From the NCBI GenBank assembly GCA_030652255.1, contig JAUSAZ010000137.1, positions 1-53,452 of the forward strand: 53,452 nucleotides of DNA, written 5' to 3'. This DNA is from Myxococcales bacterium (GTDB lineage: Bacteria > Myxococcota_A > Polyangia > Polyangiales > Ga0077539). Below the pieces are notes generated by a model, which had not been told where the DNA came from, did not search any database, and worked only from the letters and a program-made list of their open reading frames with translations. Positions 34,839 to 42,877 of the stretch are shown piece after piece (within the stretch, counting starts at the first letter, position 1; every line of letters begins with the position of its first letter). The position numbers and the translations under genes are program-made.

Positions 34839-35735
34839 TCAGCCGCGGGGGTGGAAGCGCGCGTGCGCGGCCTGGAGGTGCGCCACGGAGACGTGCGTGT
34901 AGATCTGCGTGGTGACGATGTCCGCGTGGCCGAGCATGGTCTGCACGGCGCGGAGGTCGGCGCCGCGCTCGAGCAGGTGCGTGGCGAAGGAGTGCCGGAG
35001 CTTGTGCGGCGAGATGGGACGGTCGATGCCCGCCACGAGGGCGTAGCGCTTGAGGAGCTTCCAGAAGCCCTGGCGGGTCATCGCCGTGCCGAAGTGGGTG
35101 ACGAAGAGGTCGTTGGCCGCGCGGCCCTTGGTGAAGGTGCCGCGCACGGTCTGGAGGTAGAGCGAGAGGGCCTCGCGGGCGACCTCGCCGAAGGGCACGA
35201 GGCGGCGCTTCTCGCCCTTGCCGAAGGCCACGAGCACCCCCTGGTCCATGTCGACGTCGGTGACCTTGAGGTTGACCAGCTCGGAGACCCGCAGCCCGGA
35301 GGCGTAGAGCACCTGGATCATCGCGCGGTCGCGCACCCCGCGGGGGGTGCTGGTCTCCGGCGCGGCGAGCAGGGCCTCGATCTCCGGGAAGCTCAGCACG
35401 TGGGGCAGCTTGCGCGGCAGCCGCGGGCCCGCGACCAGCTTCGTCGGGTCGTTCTTCACCCGCCGCTCGGCCAGGAGGAATTTGTAGAAGCCCCGCAGCG
35501 CCGAGAGCTTGCGCGCCTGGGCGCGGGCCGCGAGGCCCTCCTTGGAGAGGGCGATCATCCAGCTCGCCACGTCGCCGCCCTCGATGTCGCAGAAGCCCCG
35601 CTGGAGGTCCTGGCGCACGAAGACGGCGAAGCGCACGAGGTCGGTCGCGTAGGCCTCGACCGAGCGCGGGCTGAGTCCCTTCTCCACCCGGAGGTGCGCG
35701 AGCCACGCGTCGAGGAGCTGATCGTCGTCGGACAC
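34839..35735 (-). CDS. xerD: Chromosomal tyrosine recombinase XerD/XerC type
   Basis: A 298-residue recombinase that resolves chromosome dimers at dif. The catalytic residues are all present: Arg149 (YASGLRVSEL), Lys173 (FGKGEKRR), His244 and Arg247 (HKLRHSF), His270 (LGHADI) and Tyr279 (QIYTHV). The N-terminal SAM-like domain (DAWLAHLRVEKGLSPRSVEAY) begins right after the GTG at 35735, which decides that start over an open extension to 35858. Xer proteins of 298-300 residues next to scpAB are usually XerD. It is not related to the element integrase at 2098. Confidence 0.93.
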   Translation of the reverse strand: MSDDDQLLDAWLAHLRVEKGLSPRSVEAYATDLVRFAVFVRQDLQRGFCDIEGGDVASWMIALSKEGLAARAQARKLSALRGFYKFLLAERRVKNDPTKLVAGPRLPRKLPHVLSFPEIEALLAAPETSTPRGVRDRAMIQVLYASGLRVSELVNLKVTDVDMDQGVLVAFGKGEKRRLVPFGEVAREALSLYLQTVRGTFTKGRAANDLFVTHFGTAMTRQGFWKLLKRYALVAGIDRPISPHKLRHSFATHLLERGADLRAVQTMLGHADIVTTQIYTHVSVAHLQAAHARFHPRG

Positions 35736-35788
35736 CGGGCGAAAGCTACGGGGCAGGGCGGGTCGAGGGCCAGTTTCGGGCCAGAGCG

Positions 35789-35818
35789 TTGCGTGCGGGC
35801 GAATCCTGGGGCTATGGT
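35789..35818 (+). promoter_or_regulatory. Predicted promoter of tRNA-Ile
   Basis: TTGCGT (35789-35794) and TATGGT (35813-35818) are 18 nt apart and end 25 bp before the tRNA 5' end, the same layout as the tRNA-Gln promoter near 3523. Confidence 0.4.
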
Positions 35819-35843
35819 GCGCCCGCGTCGCGCGGCGCGCTTC

Positions 35844-35917
35844 GGGCCCATAGCTCAACCGGTTAGAGCACCTGACTTATAATCGGGAGGTTTCGGGTTC
35901 GATCCCCGATGGGCCTA
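35844..35917 (+). tRNA. tRNA-Ile, anticodon UAU
   Basis: The cloverleaf is clear: GGGCCCA with TGGGCCT (1-72 is a G-U pair), D-arm GCTC/GAGC, anticodon arm CCTGA-CTTATAA-TCGGG and T-arm TCGGG-TTCGATC-CCCGA. The anticodon is TAT, which reads AUA (Ile). The anticodon arm closely resembles the bacterial tRNA-Ile2 that normally has CAT and depends on lysidine. CCA is not encoded. The next gene's frame extends back into the tRNA 3' end but its likely start is downstream. Confidence 0.9.
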
Positions 35918-35968
35918 CTCTCCGCGCGGTTCGGCAGTCCTTGCGACCCGCTTAGTGGAGAAGACCCG

Positions 35969-36679
35969 TTGCGCGAACAGCTTCTAGCCCTGGAAGAACT
36001 TGCGAAGAGTGACCTGGCGTGGCGCCAGATCGACGTCGAGCTTGCCGACGTAGACGCCCACCTGGTGGCCACGCGCTCCGACGTCGACCGCATCCGTGAC
36101 CTGCTCGACCGGGAGCGTCAGCAGCTCACCGACGCGCAGCGGCTGAAGCAGACCCACGTCGACGAGCTCGCCGCCATCGACGAGAAGAGCACGCGCTCCA
36201 AGCGCCGGCAGGAGGTCGCCCGCAACAACCGCGAGATGGAGGCGATGACCCGCGAGATCGAGGTGCTCAAGCGCGAGCGCGAGGAGCGCACCGCGGAGGC
36301 CGGCCGGCTCGACGAGGTGGTGGCCGCGGTGGGCGCGCAGCTCAAGCAGCACGAGGACGACTTCAAGGGCCTCACCGACATGCTCGCCGCCGAGGAGGCC
36401 GAGGCGGTGAAGACCCGCGAGGCCCTGCTCGCCCGCAAGGAGCTGCACCAGGGCACCCGCAAGGAGCTCACCGGCAAGGTGCGCCCGGAGATCCTGCGCA
36501 TCTACCAGATCGTGCTCAACCGCCGGGGCACCGCGGTGGCCGAGTGCAAGGACGGCATCTGTCGCGGCTGCTACATGGCGACCCCGCCGCAGCTCTACAA
36601 CGTGATGCTCCGCGCCGAGAAGCTCATCCAGTGCCCCAACTGTCAGCGCATCCTGCTGCCGCCCAACCTGTCGCGCTAG
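35969..36679 (+). CDS. Coiled-coil protein with C-terminal C4 zinc ribbon
   Basis: A 236-residue cytosolic protein. Residues 1-175 are long charged helices (repeating R/E/L heptads) forming a coiled coil. The end has CKDGICRGCYM, then LIQCPNCQRIL, a four-cysteine zinc ribbon of the bacterial CT398/DUF164-like type, linked in other bacteria to flagellar or secretion regulation. The TTG at 35969 has GGAG 8 nt upstream; an ATG at 35909 lies inside the tRNA and is unlikely. The kinase gene begins 15 bp downstream, so the two may be co-regulated. Confidence 0.85.
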   Translation: MREQLLALEELAKSDLAWRQIDVELADVDAHLVATRSDVDRIRDLLDRERQQLTDAQRLKQTHVDELAAIDEKSTRSKRRQEVARNNREMEAMTREIEVLKREREERTAEAGRLDEVVAAVGAQLKQHEDDFKGLTDMLAAEEAEAVKTREALLARKELHQGTRKELTGKVRPEILRIYQIVLNRRGTAVAECKDGICRGCYMATPPQLYNVMLRAEKLIQCPNCQRILLPPNLSR

Positions 36680-36694
36680 AAGGCCTCCGCTCCC

Positions 36695-38008
36695 ATGCTC
36701 GTCGCCTGCCCGAAGTGCCAGCGCACCTATCCTGCGGAGGGCAGCACCTTCTGTCCCCACGACGGGGAGAAGCTGCTCTCCATCGACGCGGTCACGCCGG
36801 TGCGCGACCCGAAGGACCCGCTGGTCACGAGCACCGTGGCGGGGCGCTTCGAGCTGCGCCGGGTGATCGCCAACGGGGGCATGGGCCGCGTCTACGAGGC
36901 GCGTGAGCTCACGCGGCAGGAGCGGGTGGCGATCAAGATCCTGCACGCCGACGTGGCGGAGGACGACGTGAACATCGAGCGCTTCCGGCGCGAGGCCACC
37001 ACGTCGCAGCAGCTCGACCACCCGCACGTCGTGAAGGTGATGGAGTTCGCCGCGACGGCGATGCTCCCCGGGCGCCCGGGCAAGAGCTGGTACCTGGTGA
37101 TGGAGTACCTCGACGGGGAGGAGCTCCGTCACGTGCTCACGCGCGAGAAGACCATCCCGGTGCACCGCGGCGTCCGGATCGTGTCGCAGCTCGCGCTGGC
37201 CCTCGACTCGGCCCACGCGCGGGGCTTCGTGCACCGCGACCTGAAGCCCGACAACGTGTTCCTGGTGCGGGGCGCGGACGGCGACACGGTGAAGCTCCTC
37301 GACTTCGGGTCGGTGAAGTTCACCAAGGGGCAGGACCGCGGGCAGAAGCTCACGGTCATGGGCACCACCATCGGGTCGCCCTTCTACATGTCCCCCGAGC
37401 AGGCCCAAGGGGCCCCGGACCTCGACCAGCGCACGGACGTCTGGGCCGTCGCGGTCATCGTCTACGAGATGTTCGTCGGCAAGGTGCCCTTCTACGCGGC
37501 CAACGGCGCGCAGATCCTGTTCAAGATCCTGGGCGACGAGGCGATGCCGCCGACCTTCGCCAACGACCGGGCGCCGCCGCAGCTCGACGACCTGCTGCAC
37601 AAGGCCCTGCGCAAGGACCCCGCGCACCGCTTCCAGCAGGCAGGCGAGTTCGCGGCCGCGCTCGGCCACGCCTTCGGCCTCGTCGGCGGCCCCGCCGACT
37701 GGGCGACGATGTCCGAGCACGAGATGCACGACGCCCTCGCCGCCGCGCACGCCGCGTCGCTCGTGCCGCCGGTGGTCGAGGCGCCCCCCGCGCCGCCGCC
37801 CGCTGCCCCGCAGGTCGCCCCGCAGGTCGCCCCGCAGGTCGCCTGGCAGCCGGCGCCGGTCGCACCGCCCGTCGCGCCGCCGATCGGGTGGCAGCCCTCG
37901 ACGCCCCCGATGCGCGTCCCGGTGCGGCGCACCCCGGCGTGGATGTACCTCGCCGCGACGCTCGGGGTGGTGCTGGTCGGGGTCGTCGCCTTCCTCGCGC
38001 TGAAGTGA
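36695..38008 (+). CDS. Membrane-anchored Ser/Thr protein kinase with zinc ribbon
   Basis: A 437-residue Hanks-type kinase. The N terminus CPKCQRTYPAEGSTFCPHDGEKL is a four-ligand zinc ribbon. The kinase domain (about 48-310) has GGMGRVYEAR (glycine loop), VAIKIL (Lys), HRDLKPDN, DFGSVKF and GSPFYMSPEQ, so it should be active. A Pro/Val/Ala linker with PQVA repeats follows. A single C-terminal membrane segment (WMYLAATLGVVLVGVVAFLAL) is at 415-435. Such kinases signal at the inner membrane in myxobacteria. There is no extracellular sensor domain, so input may come from the cytosolic side. Confidence 0.93.
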   Translation: MLVACPKCQRTYPAEGSTFCPHDGEKLLSIDAVTPVRDPKDPLVTSTVAGRFELRRVIANGGMGRVYEARELTRQERVAIKILHADVAEDDVNIERFRREATTSQQLDHPHVVKVMEFAATAMLPGRPGKSWYLVMEYLDGEELRHVLTREKTIPVHRGVRIVSQLALALDSAHARGFVHRDLKPDNVFLVRGADGDTVKLLDFGSVKFTKGQDRGQKLTVMGTTIGSPFYMSPEQAQGAPDLDQRTDVWAVAVIVYEMFVGKVPFYAANGAQILFKILGDEAMPPTFANDRAPPQLDDLLHKALRKDPAHRFQQAGEFAAALGHAFGLVGGPADWATMSEHEMHDALAAAHAASLVPPVVEAPPAPPPAAPQVAPQVAPQVAWQPAPVAPPVAPPIGWQPSTPPMRVPVRRTPAWMYLAATLGVVLVGVVAFLALK

Positions 38009-39324
38009 GCGCGGGCGCTTCTCCGATGGACGACGGGGCGCCCGAGGTGGTCGTGCTCGGGGCCGGGCCCGCGGGCCTCTCCGCCGCGCTCTGGTGCGCG
38101 TCGCTGGGCCTCTCCACGCTGGTCGTCGAGGCGCAGCGCGAGGTCGGCGGCCAGCTCCGGCTCATCCCCTACGCGCTCGAGAACGTCCCCGGCATCGCGT
38201 CCATCGAGGGCGCGGCGCTCGCCGACGTCCTGCGCGCGCAGGCCCTCTCCCACGGCGCGACGCTGCGCGCGGGGGCGGGCGCGCGGCTCGACCCCACCGC
38301 CCTGCGGGTGCACCTCGACGGAAGCTCCGAGGCCCTCTCGCCCCGCGCCGTGGTGATCGCGACCGGCGTGCGCCGCCGGCGGCTGCGGGTGCCCGGCGAG
38401 GACGCGCTGCTCGGCCGGGGCCTCGCCTACAACATCGGCCGGTCGCCCGAGCGGCTGCGGGGCGCGCGGGTGGTGGTGGTCGGCGGCGGCGACGACGCGG
38501 CGGAGCACGCGCACCTCGCGGCGATGCACGCGCGCTCGGTGACCCTCCTGCACCGGGGCGACGCCCTGAGCGCGCGGCCGGCCCTGCGCACGGCGGTGGA
38601 GGCCCACGCCCACGTGACGCGGCGGCCGCGCACGCGGGTCGAGGCGATCGAGGGCGACGGGGCGGTGACGGGCGTGCGCGCGCACGGGCCGCACGGAGCG
38701 GAGCTCATCGCCGCGGACGTGGTGTTCGTGTGCGTGGGCCCCGAGCCGGCGAGCGAGGGCTTCGGGGTGGCCACGGACGCGAAGGGCTACGTGCGGGTCG
38801 ACCGCGCGGGCCGCACGTCGCGCGCCGGGGTGTTCGCCGTGGGCGACGTGTGCAGCGCCGACGCGCCGACCATCGCCCACGCGATGGGCGCGGGCTCCGC
38901 GGCGGCGAAGGCCATCCGGGCGATGGAGGGCGAGGCGCGATGGGCGGTGGGCGTGGCCCCGAGCGGGCCGAGCGACCGGCTGGGCCTGCGGGGCATCACG
39001 CTCCCGGCGCGCATCGGGGTGTACCCCCGGGAGAAGGGGCGGCAGCAGACGCTCACCTTCGACCTCGACTTCGACGTCGACGCGGCGCGCGCGGCGCCCA
39101 CCGACTCGCTCCGCGACACCATCGACTACGCCGCCGTGACCGCGGTGATCGCCGAGGTCATCGGGCGCCAGCACTACAACCTCATCGAGACCGTGGCGGA
39201 GGTGGTGGCGACGACGATCCTCGCGCGCTTCCCGACGCGGCGGGTGCGGGTGCGGGTGACCAAGCCGGGGGTGCCGCTGCGGCGCGCGGCGGCGGTCATC
39301 GAGGTCGAGCGCTCGCGGAGTTAG
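38005..39324 (+). CDS. FAD oxidoreductase fused to dihydroneopterin aldolase
   Basis: A 439-residue fusion. The first 300 residues are a thioredoxin-reductase-like flavoprotein: GAGPAGLSAALW (FAD), VEAQREVGGQL, VVVVGGGDDAAEHAH (NADPH site) and GVFAVGDV. The CxxC redox pair usual in thioredoxin reductase is missing, with LAYNIGRSPE in its place. From about 325 the sequence is FolB: RLGLRGITLPARIGVYPREKG (active Glu), DTIDYAAV (Tyr) and RVRVTKPG (active Lys), so the aldolase of folate synthesis should work. GTG at 38005 overlaps the kinase stop by 4 bp; ATG 38026 is an alternative. The frame is continuous across the junction. Confidence 0.88.
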   Translation: MSAGASPMDDGAPEVVVLGAGPAGLSAALWCASLGLSTLVVEAQREVGGQLRLIPYALENVPGIASIEGAALADVLRAQALSHGATLRAGAGARLDPTALRVHLDGSSEALSPRAVVIATGVRRRRLRVPGEDALLGRGLAYNIGRSPERLRGARVVVVGGGDDAAEHAHLAAMHARSVTLLHRGDALSARPALRTAVEAHAHVTRRPRTRVEAIEGDGAVTGVRAHGPHGAELIAADVVFVCVGPEPASEGFGVATDAKGYVRVDRAGRTSRAGVFAVGDVCSADAPTIAHAMGAGSAAAKAIRAMEGEARWAVGVAPSGPSDRLGLRGITLPARIGVYPREKGRQQTLTFDLDFDVDAARAAPTDSLRDTIDYAAVTAVIAEVIGRQHYNLIETVAEVVATTILARFPTRRVRVRVTKPGVPLRRAAAVIEVERSRS

Positions 39325-40508
39325 AAGGTGCCGGAGAGGGTGAGGCCGTCGCCGCGGAGCGAGGGGAGCACCTGGAGGCTCGCGCGCCGCGGGGTCTCCC
39401 GGGCCACGGCGCCGTAGACCGCCGCGCCGATGGTGAAGACCGCGGCCGCGCCCGCGACGCCGCCGGCGATGTAGGAGATGAGGCGGTTCTGGTCGACGGC
39501 GTCGGCGTAGCTGAGGCCGAGCGCGCGGTAGTAGCTCTGCCGGGACGGGTCGGTCTCGCCCTCGAAGACCGCGACGATGCGGTAGTAGTCGTCTTCGAGG
39601 GAGTTGGAATACACGTAGAACCCGATGGCGGTGCCCGCGCCCGCGACGGTGAGCGCGAGGCCCGTCCAGAAAGCGGGGCCTATGCCTACAGGGCGGGAGC
39701 TCCCGTCGTCGCGGGGCGGCGTGACGGACACGCTCGGGCCCGTGACCCGGCGGGCCACGGGGAGCAGCGGAGGAGTCGGCGGGACGCGCGCGGGCTCGAC
39801 CCGCACCACCGGCGGCGTGACGTTGACGTTGGTCGCGGGCACCACGACGGGCGCGGGCACCGCGGCAACGACCGGCGGCGGAGGGGTGACCACGGCGACG
39901 GGCGCCGGGGGCTGCACCTCCGGGGCGACGCTGCCGATGAACGAGCGGTTGCGCACGATGTCGAGCGTGAGGGTGACGGTGCCGCCGCCCTCGACGCGGG
40001 CCTGGTGCTGGACGGTGCCGCCGCCGGCCTGGCGGGCCTCGATGACGTGCGGCCCGGGGCCGGTCTGGAGCGGGCGGCGCAGCGGCGCGGTGCCCACGAG
40101 GTCACCATCGAGGTAGACCTCCGCGCCCGGCGGGAACACCAGCACGTTGATGGTCGCGAGGTGACGGCGGGCCTCGGTGAGGGCGGTCTCGATCTCCGTG
40201 CGCTGCTGCGGCGTCGGGGCGACGGTCGGGTCGTTGAGGAAGCGCTCGAAGGTCGAGATGGCGTCCTGCGGCCGGTTGAGGGCGACGTAGCAGTTGGCGA
40301 TGTTGACCAGCACGCTCGGGTGCGGACGGATGCGGTACGCGGTGCGAAACGACTCCAGCGCCTCGGCGTAGCGCTGCTCGGCGTAGGACTGCACGCCGGC
40401 CTGGAACGCCACGCGCGCCTCGTTGACCTGCGCGGATGCGCTCGGAGCCTGGCAGAGCGCGGCGAGCACGAGCGCGCTCGTGACAAGGATCTCTCGAGTA
40501 GATTTCAT
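39321..40508 (-). CDS. Exported TPR/PEGA-domain protein
   Basis: A 395-residue envelope protein. The signal peptide has its cleavage after SASA (residue 26). Two TPR-like motifs follow (ARVAFQAGVQSYAEQRYAEALESF, PSVLVNIANCYVALNRP), then a PEGA domain (INVLVFPPGAEVYLDGDLVGTAPLRRPL). A Val/Pro-rich linker (190-260) leads to two hydrophobic segments (WTGLALTVAGAGTAIGFYVY and IAGGVAGAAAVFTIGAAVYG). Myxobacteria have many of these surface-exposed repeat proteins. The terminal 4 bp overlap the 3' end of the fusion gene. Confidence 0.86.
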   Translation of the reverse strand: MKSTREILVTSALVLAALCQAPSASAQVNEARVAFQAGVQSYAEQRYAEALESFRTAYRIRPHPSVLVNIANCYVALNRPQDAISTFERFLNDPTVAPTPQQRTEIETALTEARRHLATINVLVFPPGAEVYLDGDLVGTAPLRRPLQTGPGPHVIEARQAGGGTVQHQARVEGGGTVTLTLDIVRNRSFIGSVAPEVQPPAPVAVVTPPPPVVAAVPAPVVVPATNVNVTPPVVRVEPARVPPTPPLLPVARRVTGPSVSVTPPRDDGSSRPVGIGPAFWTGLALTVAGAGTAIGFYVYSNSLEDDYYRIVAVFEGETDPSRQSYYRALGLSYADAVDQNRLISYIAGGVAGAAAVFTIGAAVYGAVARETPRRASLQVLPSLRGDGLTLSGTF

Positions 40509-40535
40509 GCGGGTGATTGGCGTGGAGCGTAACGC

Positions 40536-41450
40536 TCAGTACGGGCTCTCGGTCACGAATCCTGCACCCGAAGGCGACCTCGGGGCCGCGGCTGCCGCCG
40601 GGCGCGCAGGCTCGACCGGACGCAGCCGGGGGGGGCGCGCAACCGGTTGCGGACGCACGGGCTCGCGTTCACGCACCGGGCGGTGGTGGACGACGGCGAG
40701 CGGCGGGGGCTCTGGCGCCGCCACGATGGCGGGCGGCGGGGGTGCGGGCGGCGGAGGCTCTGGCGCCGCCACGATGGCGGGTTCCGGAGGAGCGGGCGGC
40801 GGGGGCTCCGGGGCGGCCACGACCGCGGGCGGCGGAGGAGCGGGCGGGGGCTCCGGCGCCGCCACGACGGCGGGCGGCGGAGGGGCTGTGGGCTCGGCCG
40901 CAGGCGGCGCAGGCGGAGCGACCGTCGCGGGCTCGGCGACCGGGGTGGGGGTCGGGGTGGAGCTGTTGGCGAAGCCGACGAAGAGGGCGCCCGCGAGGAG
41001 CATGCCCCCTCCGACGATGGCCCAGACCTTGTTGTTGCTTCGCTTCGGGGCGTCGAAGGTGTCGTCCGAGGCGCGCTTCGCGATCGGCGGGCGCATCGAC
41101 GGCGGGCGGCGCGCGGGGGCCTCGCTCACCTTCGTCGAGCCGGACATCATGGACGCCTCGACGGGCACCACGCCCGGTCGGGTGACGGTGGGCGCGGGCG
41201 CCGTGATGGCGGGCGCGGACTCGGCGCTGGCGGCGACGAGCATCGAGCTGACCGCGGCGCTCGGTGCCACGAAGGCGCCAGCGGTGACGACCGCGGGGGG
41301 CGGAGACGAGAGGGCCGAAGCGTCGAGGCCGAGCTCCCAGCTCGGGGTGATGGCCAGGGCGGCCCGCTCGAACTCGTCGTCGCTCAGTGTTCCCTGCCGC
41401 CAGAGGGGTTGTTCGGAGGGGCGGTGCGTCGATTCATCCAGCGCAGTCAT
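40536..41450 (-). CDS. Pro-rich single-pass membrane protein
   Basis: A 304-residue protein with a cytosolic Ser/Thr/Pro/Ala-rich N-terminal region (residues 1-140), one membrane segment (VWAIVGGGMLLAGALFVGFA, near 145-165), and a periplasmic tail of tandem Pro-Ala-Val-Val-Ala-Ala-Pro-Glu repeats, ending in an Arg/Pro-rich stretch. The layout resembles a TonB- or spacer-like protein bridging the cell envelope. An unrelated start at 41465 is open, but ATG at 41450 fits better. The DNA coding for the tail is a set of 45-48-bp direct repeats. It is 27 bp upstream of the TPR/PEGA gene, so both are likely in one operon. Confidence 0.8.
   Translation of the reverse strand: MTALDESTHRPSEQPLWRQGTLSDDEFERAALAITPSWELGLDASALSSPPPAVVTAGAFVAPSAAVSSMLVAASAESAPAITAPAPTVTRPGVVPVEASMMSGSTKVSEAPARRPPSMRPPIAKRASDDTFDAPKRSNNKVWAIVGGGMLLAGALFVGFANSSTPTPTPVAEPATVAPPAPPAAEPTAPPPPAVVAAPEPPPAPPPPAVVAAPEPPPPAPPEPAIVAAPEPPPPAPPPPAIVAAPEPPPLAVVHHRPVREREPVRPQPVARPPRLRPVEPARPAAAAAPRSPSGAGFVTESPY
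40708..40896 (-). repeat. Four tandem 45-48-bp repeats in the Pro-rich gene
   Basis: GGCTC(T/C)GGxGCxGCCACGA starts at 40708, 40756, 40804 and 40849 on the plus strand. Each unit codes for about 15-16 residues of the Pro/Ala/Val/Glu tail, so copy number can change tail length in multiples of 15-16 residues without a frameshift. Confidence 0.85.
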
Positions 41451-41754
41451 CAAATTTGGCCTCACCCGGTGGGTCGCGCGGCGCCAACGCTAGCGCCTCG
41501 ACTTCCGTGGCGCAACGGAACGTCACGCCGGTCGGATCGTGATCAGCGCGACACCCGAACCGCATGACGAGGGCGGGGCGCGCGAGAACCCGATGCGCCC
41601 TACAGACTCCCGGAGGCGCGCCGACCTTTGGGATGCATGACACGCGGCATCTGGTCATCGCGGGGGCTTAGGGTCTAGAGTCCGCGCGCGCCGGCGCCCT
41701 CCTCATCTACCCATCGGGTGCCGGACGCCTGCCCTGCTGCATATCCCAGCCATC
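41451..41754. promoter_or_regulatory. Divergent intergenic region before the riboflavin operon
   Basis: A 304-bp gap without a gene I can support. It is slightly lower in GC. A possible ribD promoter is TGGTCA (41652-41657) and TCTAGA (41674-41679) with 16-nt spacing, about 75 bp before the ribD start. An FMN riboswitch (RFN element) was looked for and not seen. ATGAC and GTCAT around 41637-41658 form a short inverted repeat. Confidence 0.3.
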
Positions 41755-42876
41755 GTGAGCAACGTCACATCCAGGTCCTTCTCTCCCGCCGAGCAATGGG
41801 CGATGTCGTGCGCGGTGGCGGCGGCGCACGACGGCTCCCCCTCCCCCAACCCCCCGGTCGGCGCCGTCGTGGTGCGCGAGGGCACCCTCCTCGGCACGGG
41901 GCACCACCGGCGCGCGGGCGACGATCACGCCGAGGTGATGGCCCTGCGCGAGGCGGGCGATCGCGCGCGCGGCGCCACGGTGTACGTCACCCTCGAGCCC
42001 TGCAACCACCACGGGCGCACGGCCCCCTGCACCGAGGCGCTGCTGCGCGCGGGCGTGGCGCGGGTGGTCTTCGCCGTTCCCGACCCCAACCCCCACGTGC
42101 GCGGGCACGGCCGCGAGATGCTCCGCGCCGCCGGGGTGATCGTCGAGGAGGGCTTCGCCGACGAGGCCCAGCGCGAGGCCGAGCACGTCATCGCGCCCTG
42201 GACGCGCTTCATCACCACCGGCAGGGCCCACGTCACGCTCAAGGTGGCCATGTCCCTCGACGGCTCCATCGCCACGCGCGGCGGCGAGAGCCGCTGGATC
42301 ACCTCGCCCGAGGCGCGGCGCGACGGCCACCTGCTGCGCGCGAGGTGCGACGCCGTGCTGGTGGGCAGCGGGACGGTGCTCGCCGACGACCCGATGCTCA
42401 CGGCGCGCGACGTGCCCGCCGGGCGGACGCCGGCGCGGGTGGTGGTCTCCCGCGACGCCAACCTGTCTCTCGGCTCGCAGCTCGTCGCCACGGCGAGGGA
42501 GACGCCCACCTGGGTGCTCTGCGTGGCCGACGCCGACGAGGCCCGGCGGCTCGCGCTCGGCGCGGCGGGCGTGCGGGTGATCCCGGTGGCGTGCGGTCCG
42601 GACGGGGCGGTCGACCTCGCGGCGGGGCTGCGCGCGCTCGCGCTCGAGGGCGTGGTGTCGGTGCTCTGCGAAGGCGGCGGCGGGCTGCACGGGCGGCTGC
42701 GCGACGCGGGCCTGGTCGACCGGGTGGTGTGCTACGTGGCGCCGATGCTGATGGGGGCCGGGCTGCGGGCGATCGGCGGAGAGGGCGCCCGCGGGCTCGC
42801 GGACGTGACCCGGCTGCACGACTGGACGGTGCGCGCGGTCGGGCCCGACCTGCGCATCGAGGCGGAGGTTCGCTGA
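41755..42876 (+). CDS. ribD: Bifunctional riboflavin-specific deaminase/reductase
   Basis: A 373-residue cytosolic enzyme for the second and third steps of riboflavin synthesis. The deaminase half (1-150) has SPNPPVGAVVV, GDDHAEVMAL (zinc His-Ala-Glu) and EPCNHHGRTAPCTEAL (zinc Cys residues). The reductase half (about 155-365) has VAMSLDGSIA, ESRWITSPEARRDGH, ADDPMLTARDV and LCEGGGGLHGRL. The GTG start at 41755 is the usual N terminus. It opens the operon ribD-ribE-ribBX-ribH-nusB, with 1 bp to ribE. Confidence 0.95.
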   Translation: MSNVTSRSFSPAEQWAMSCAVAAAHDGSPSPNPPVGAVVVREGTLLGTGHHRRAGDDHAEVMALREAGDRARGATVYVTLEPCNHHGRTAPCTEALLRAGVARVVFAVPDPNPHVRGHGREMLRAAGVIVEEGFADEAQREAEHVIAPWTRFITTGRAHVTLKVAMSLDGSIATRGGESRWITSPEARRDGHLLRARCDAVLVGSGTVLADDPMLTARDVPAGRTPARVVVSRDANLSLGSQLVATARETPTWVLCVADADEARRLALGAAGVRVIPVACGPDGAVDLAAGLRALALEGVVSVLCEGGGGLHGRLRDAGLVDRVVCYVAPMLMGAGLRAIGGEGARGLADVTRLHDWTVRAVGPDLRIEAEVR

Positions 42877-42877
42877 C

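Noticed and set aside
35909..35968. ATG start of the zinc-ribbon gene inside tRNA-Ile
   Set aside because: The TTG at 35969 has a well-placed GGAG, and coding overlap with a tRNA here is unnecessary; the added residues look random.
41451..41754. FMN riboswitch before ribD
   Set aside because: None of the conserved RFN segments (such as AGGGCAGGGTGAAATTCC-like or GCCGAC blocks) is visible in the leader.
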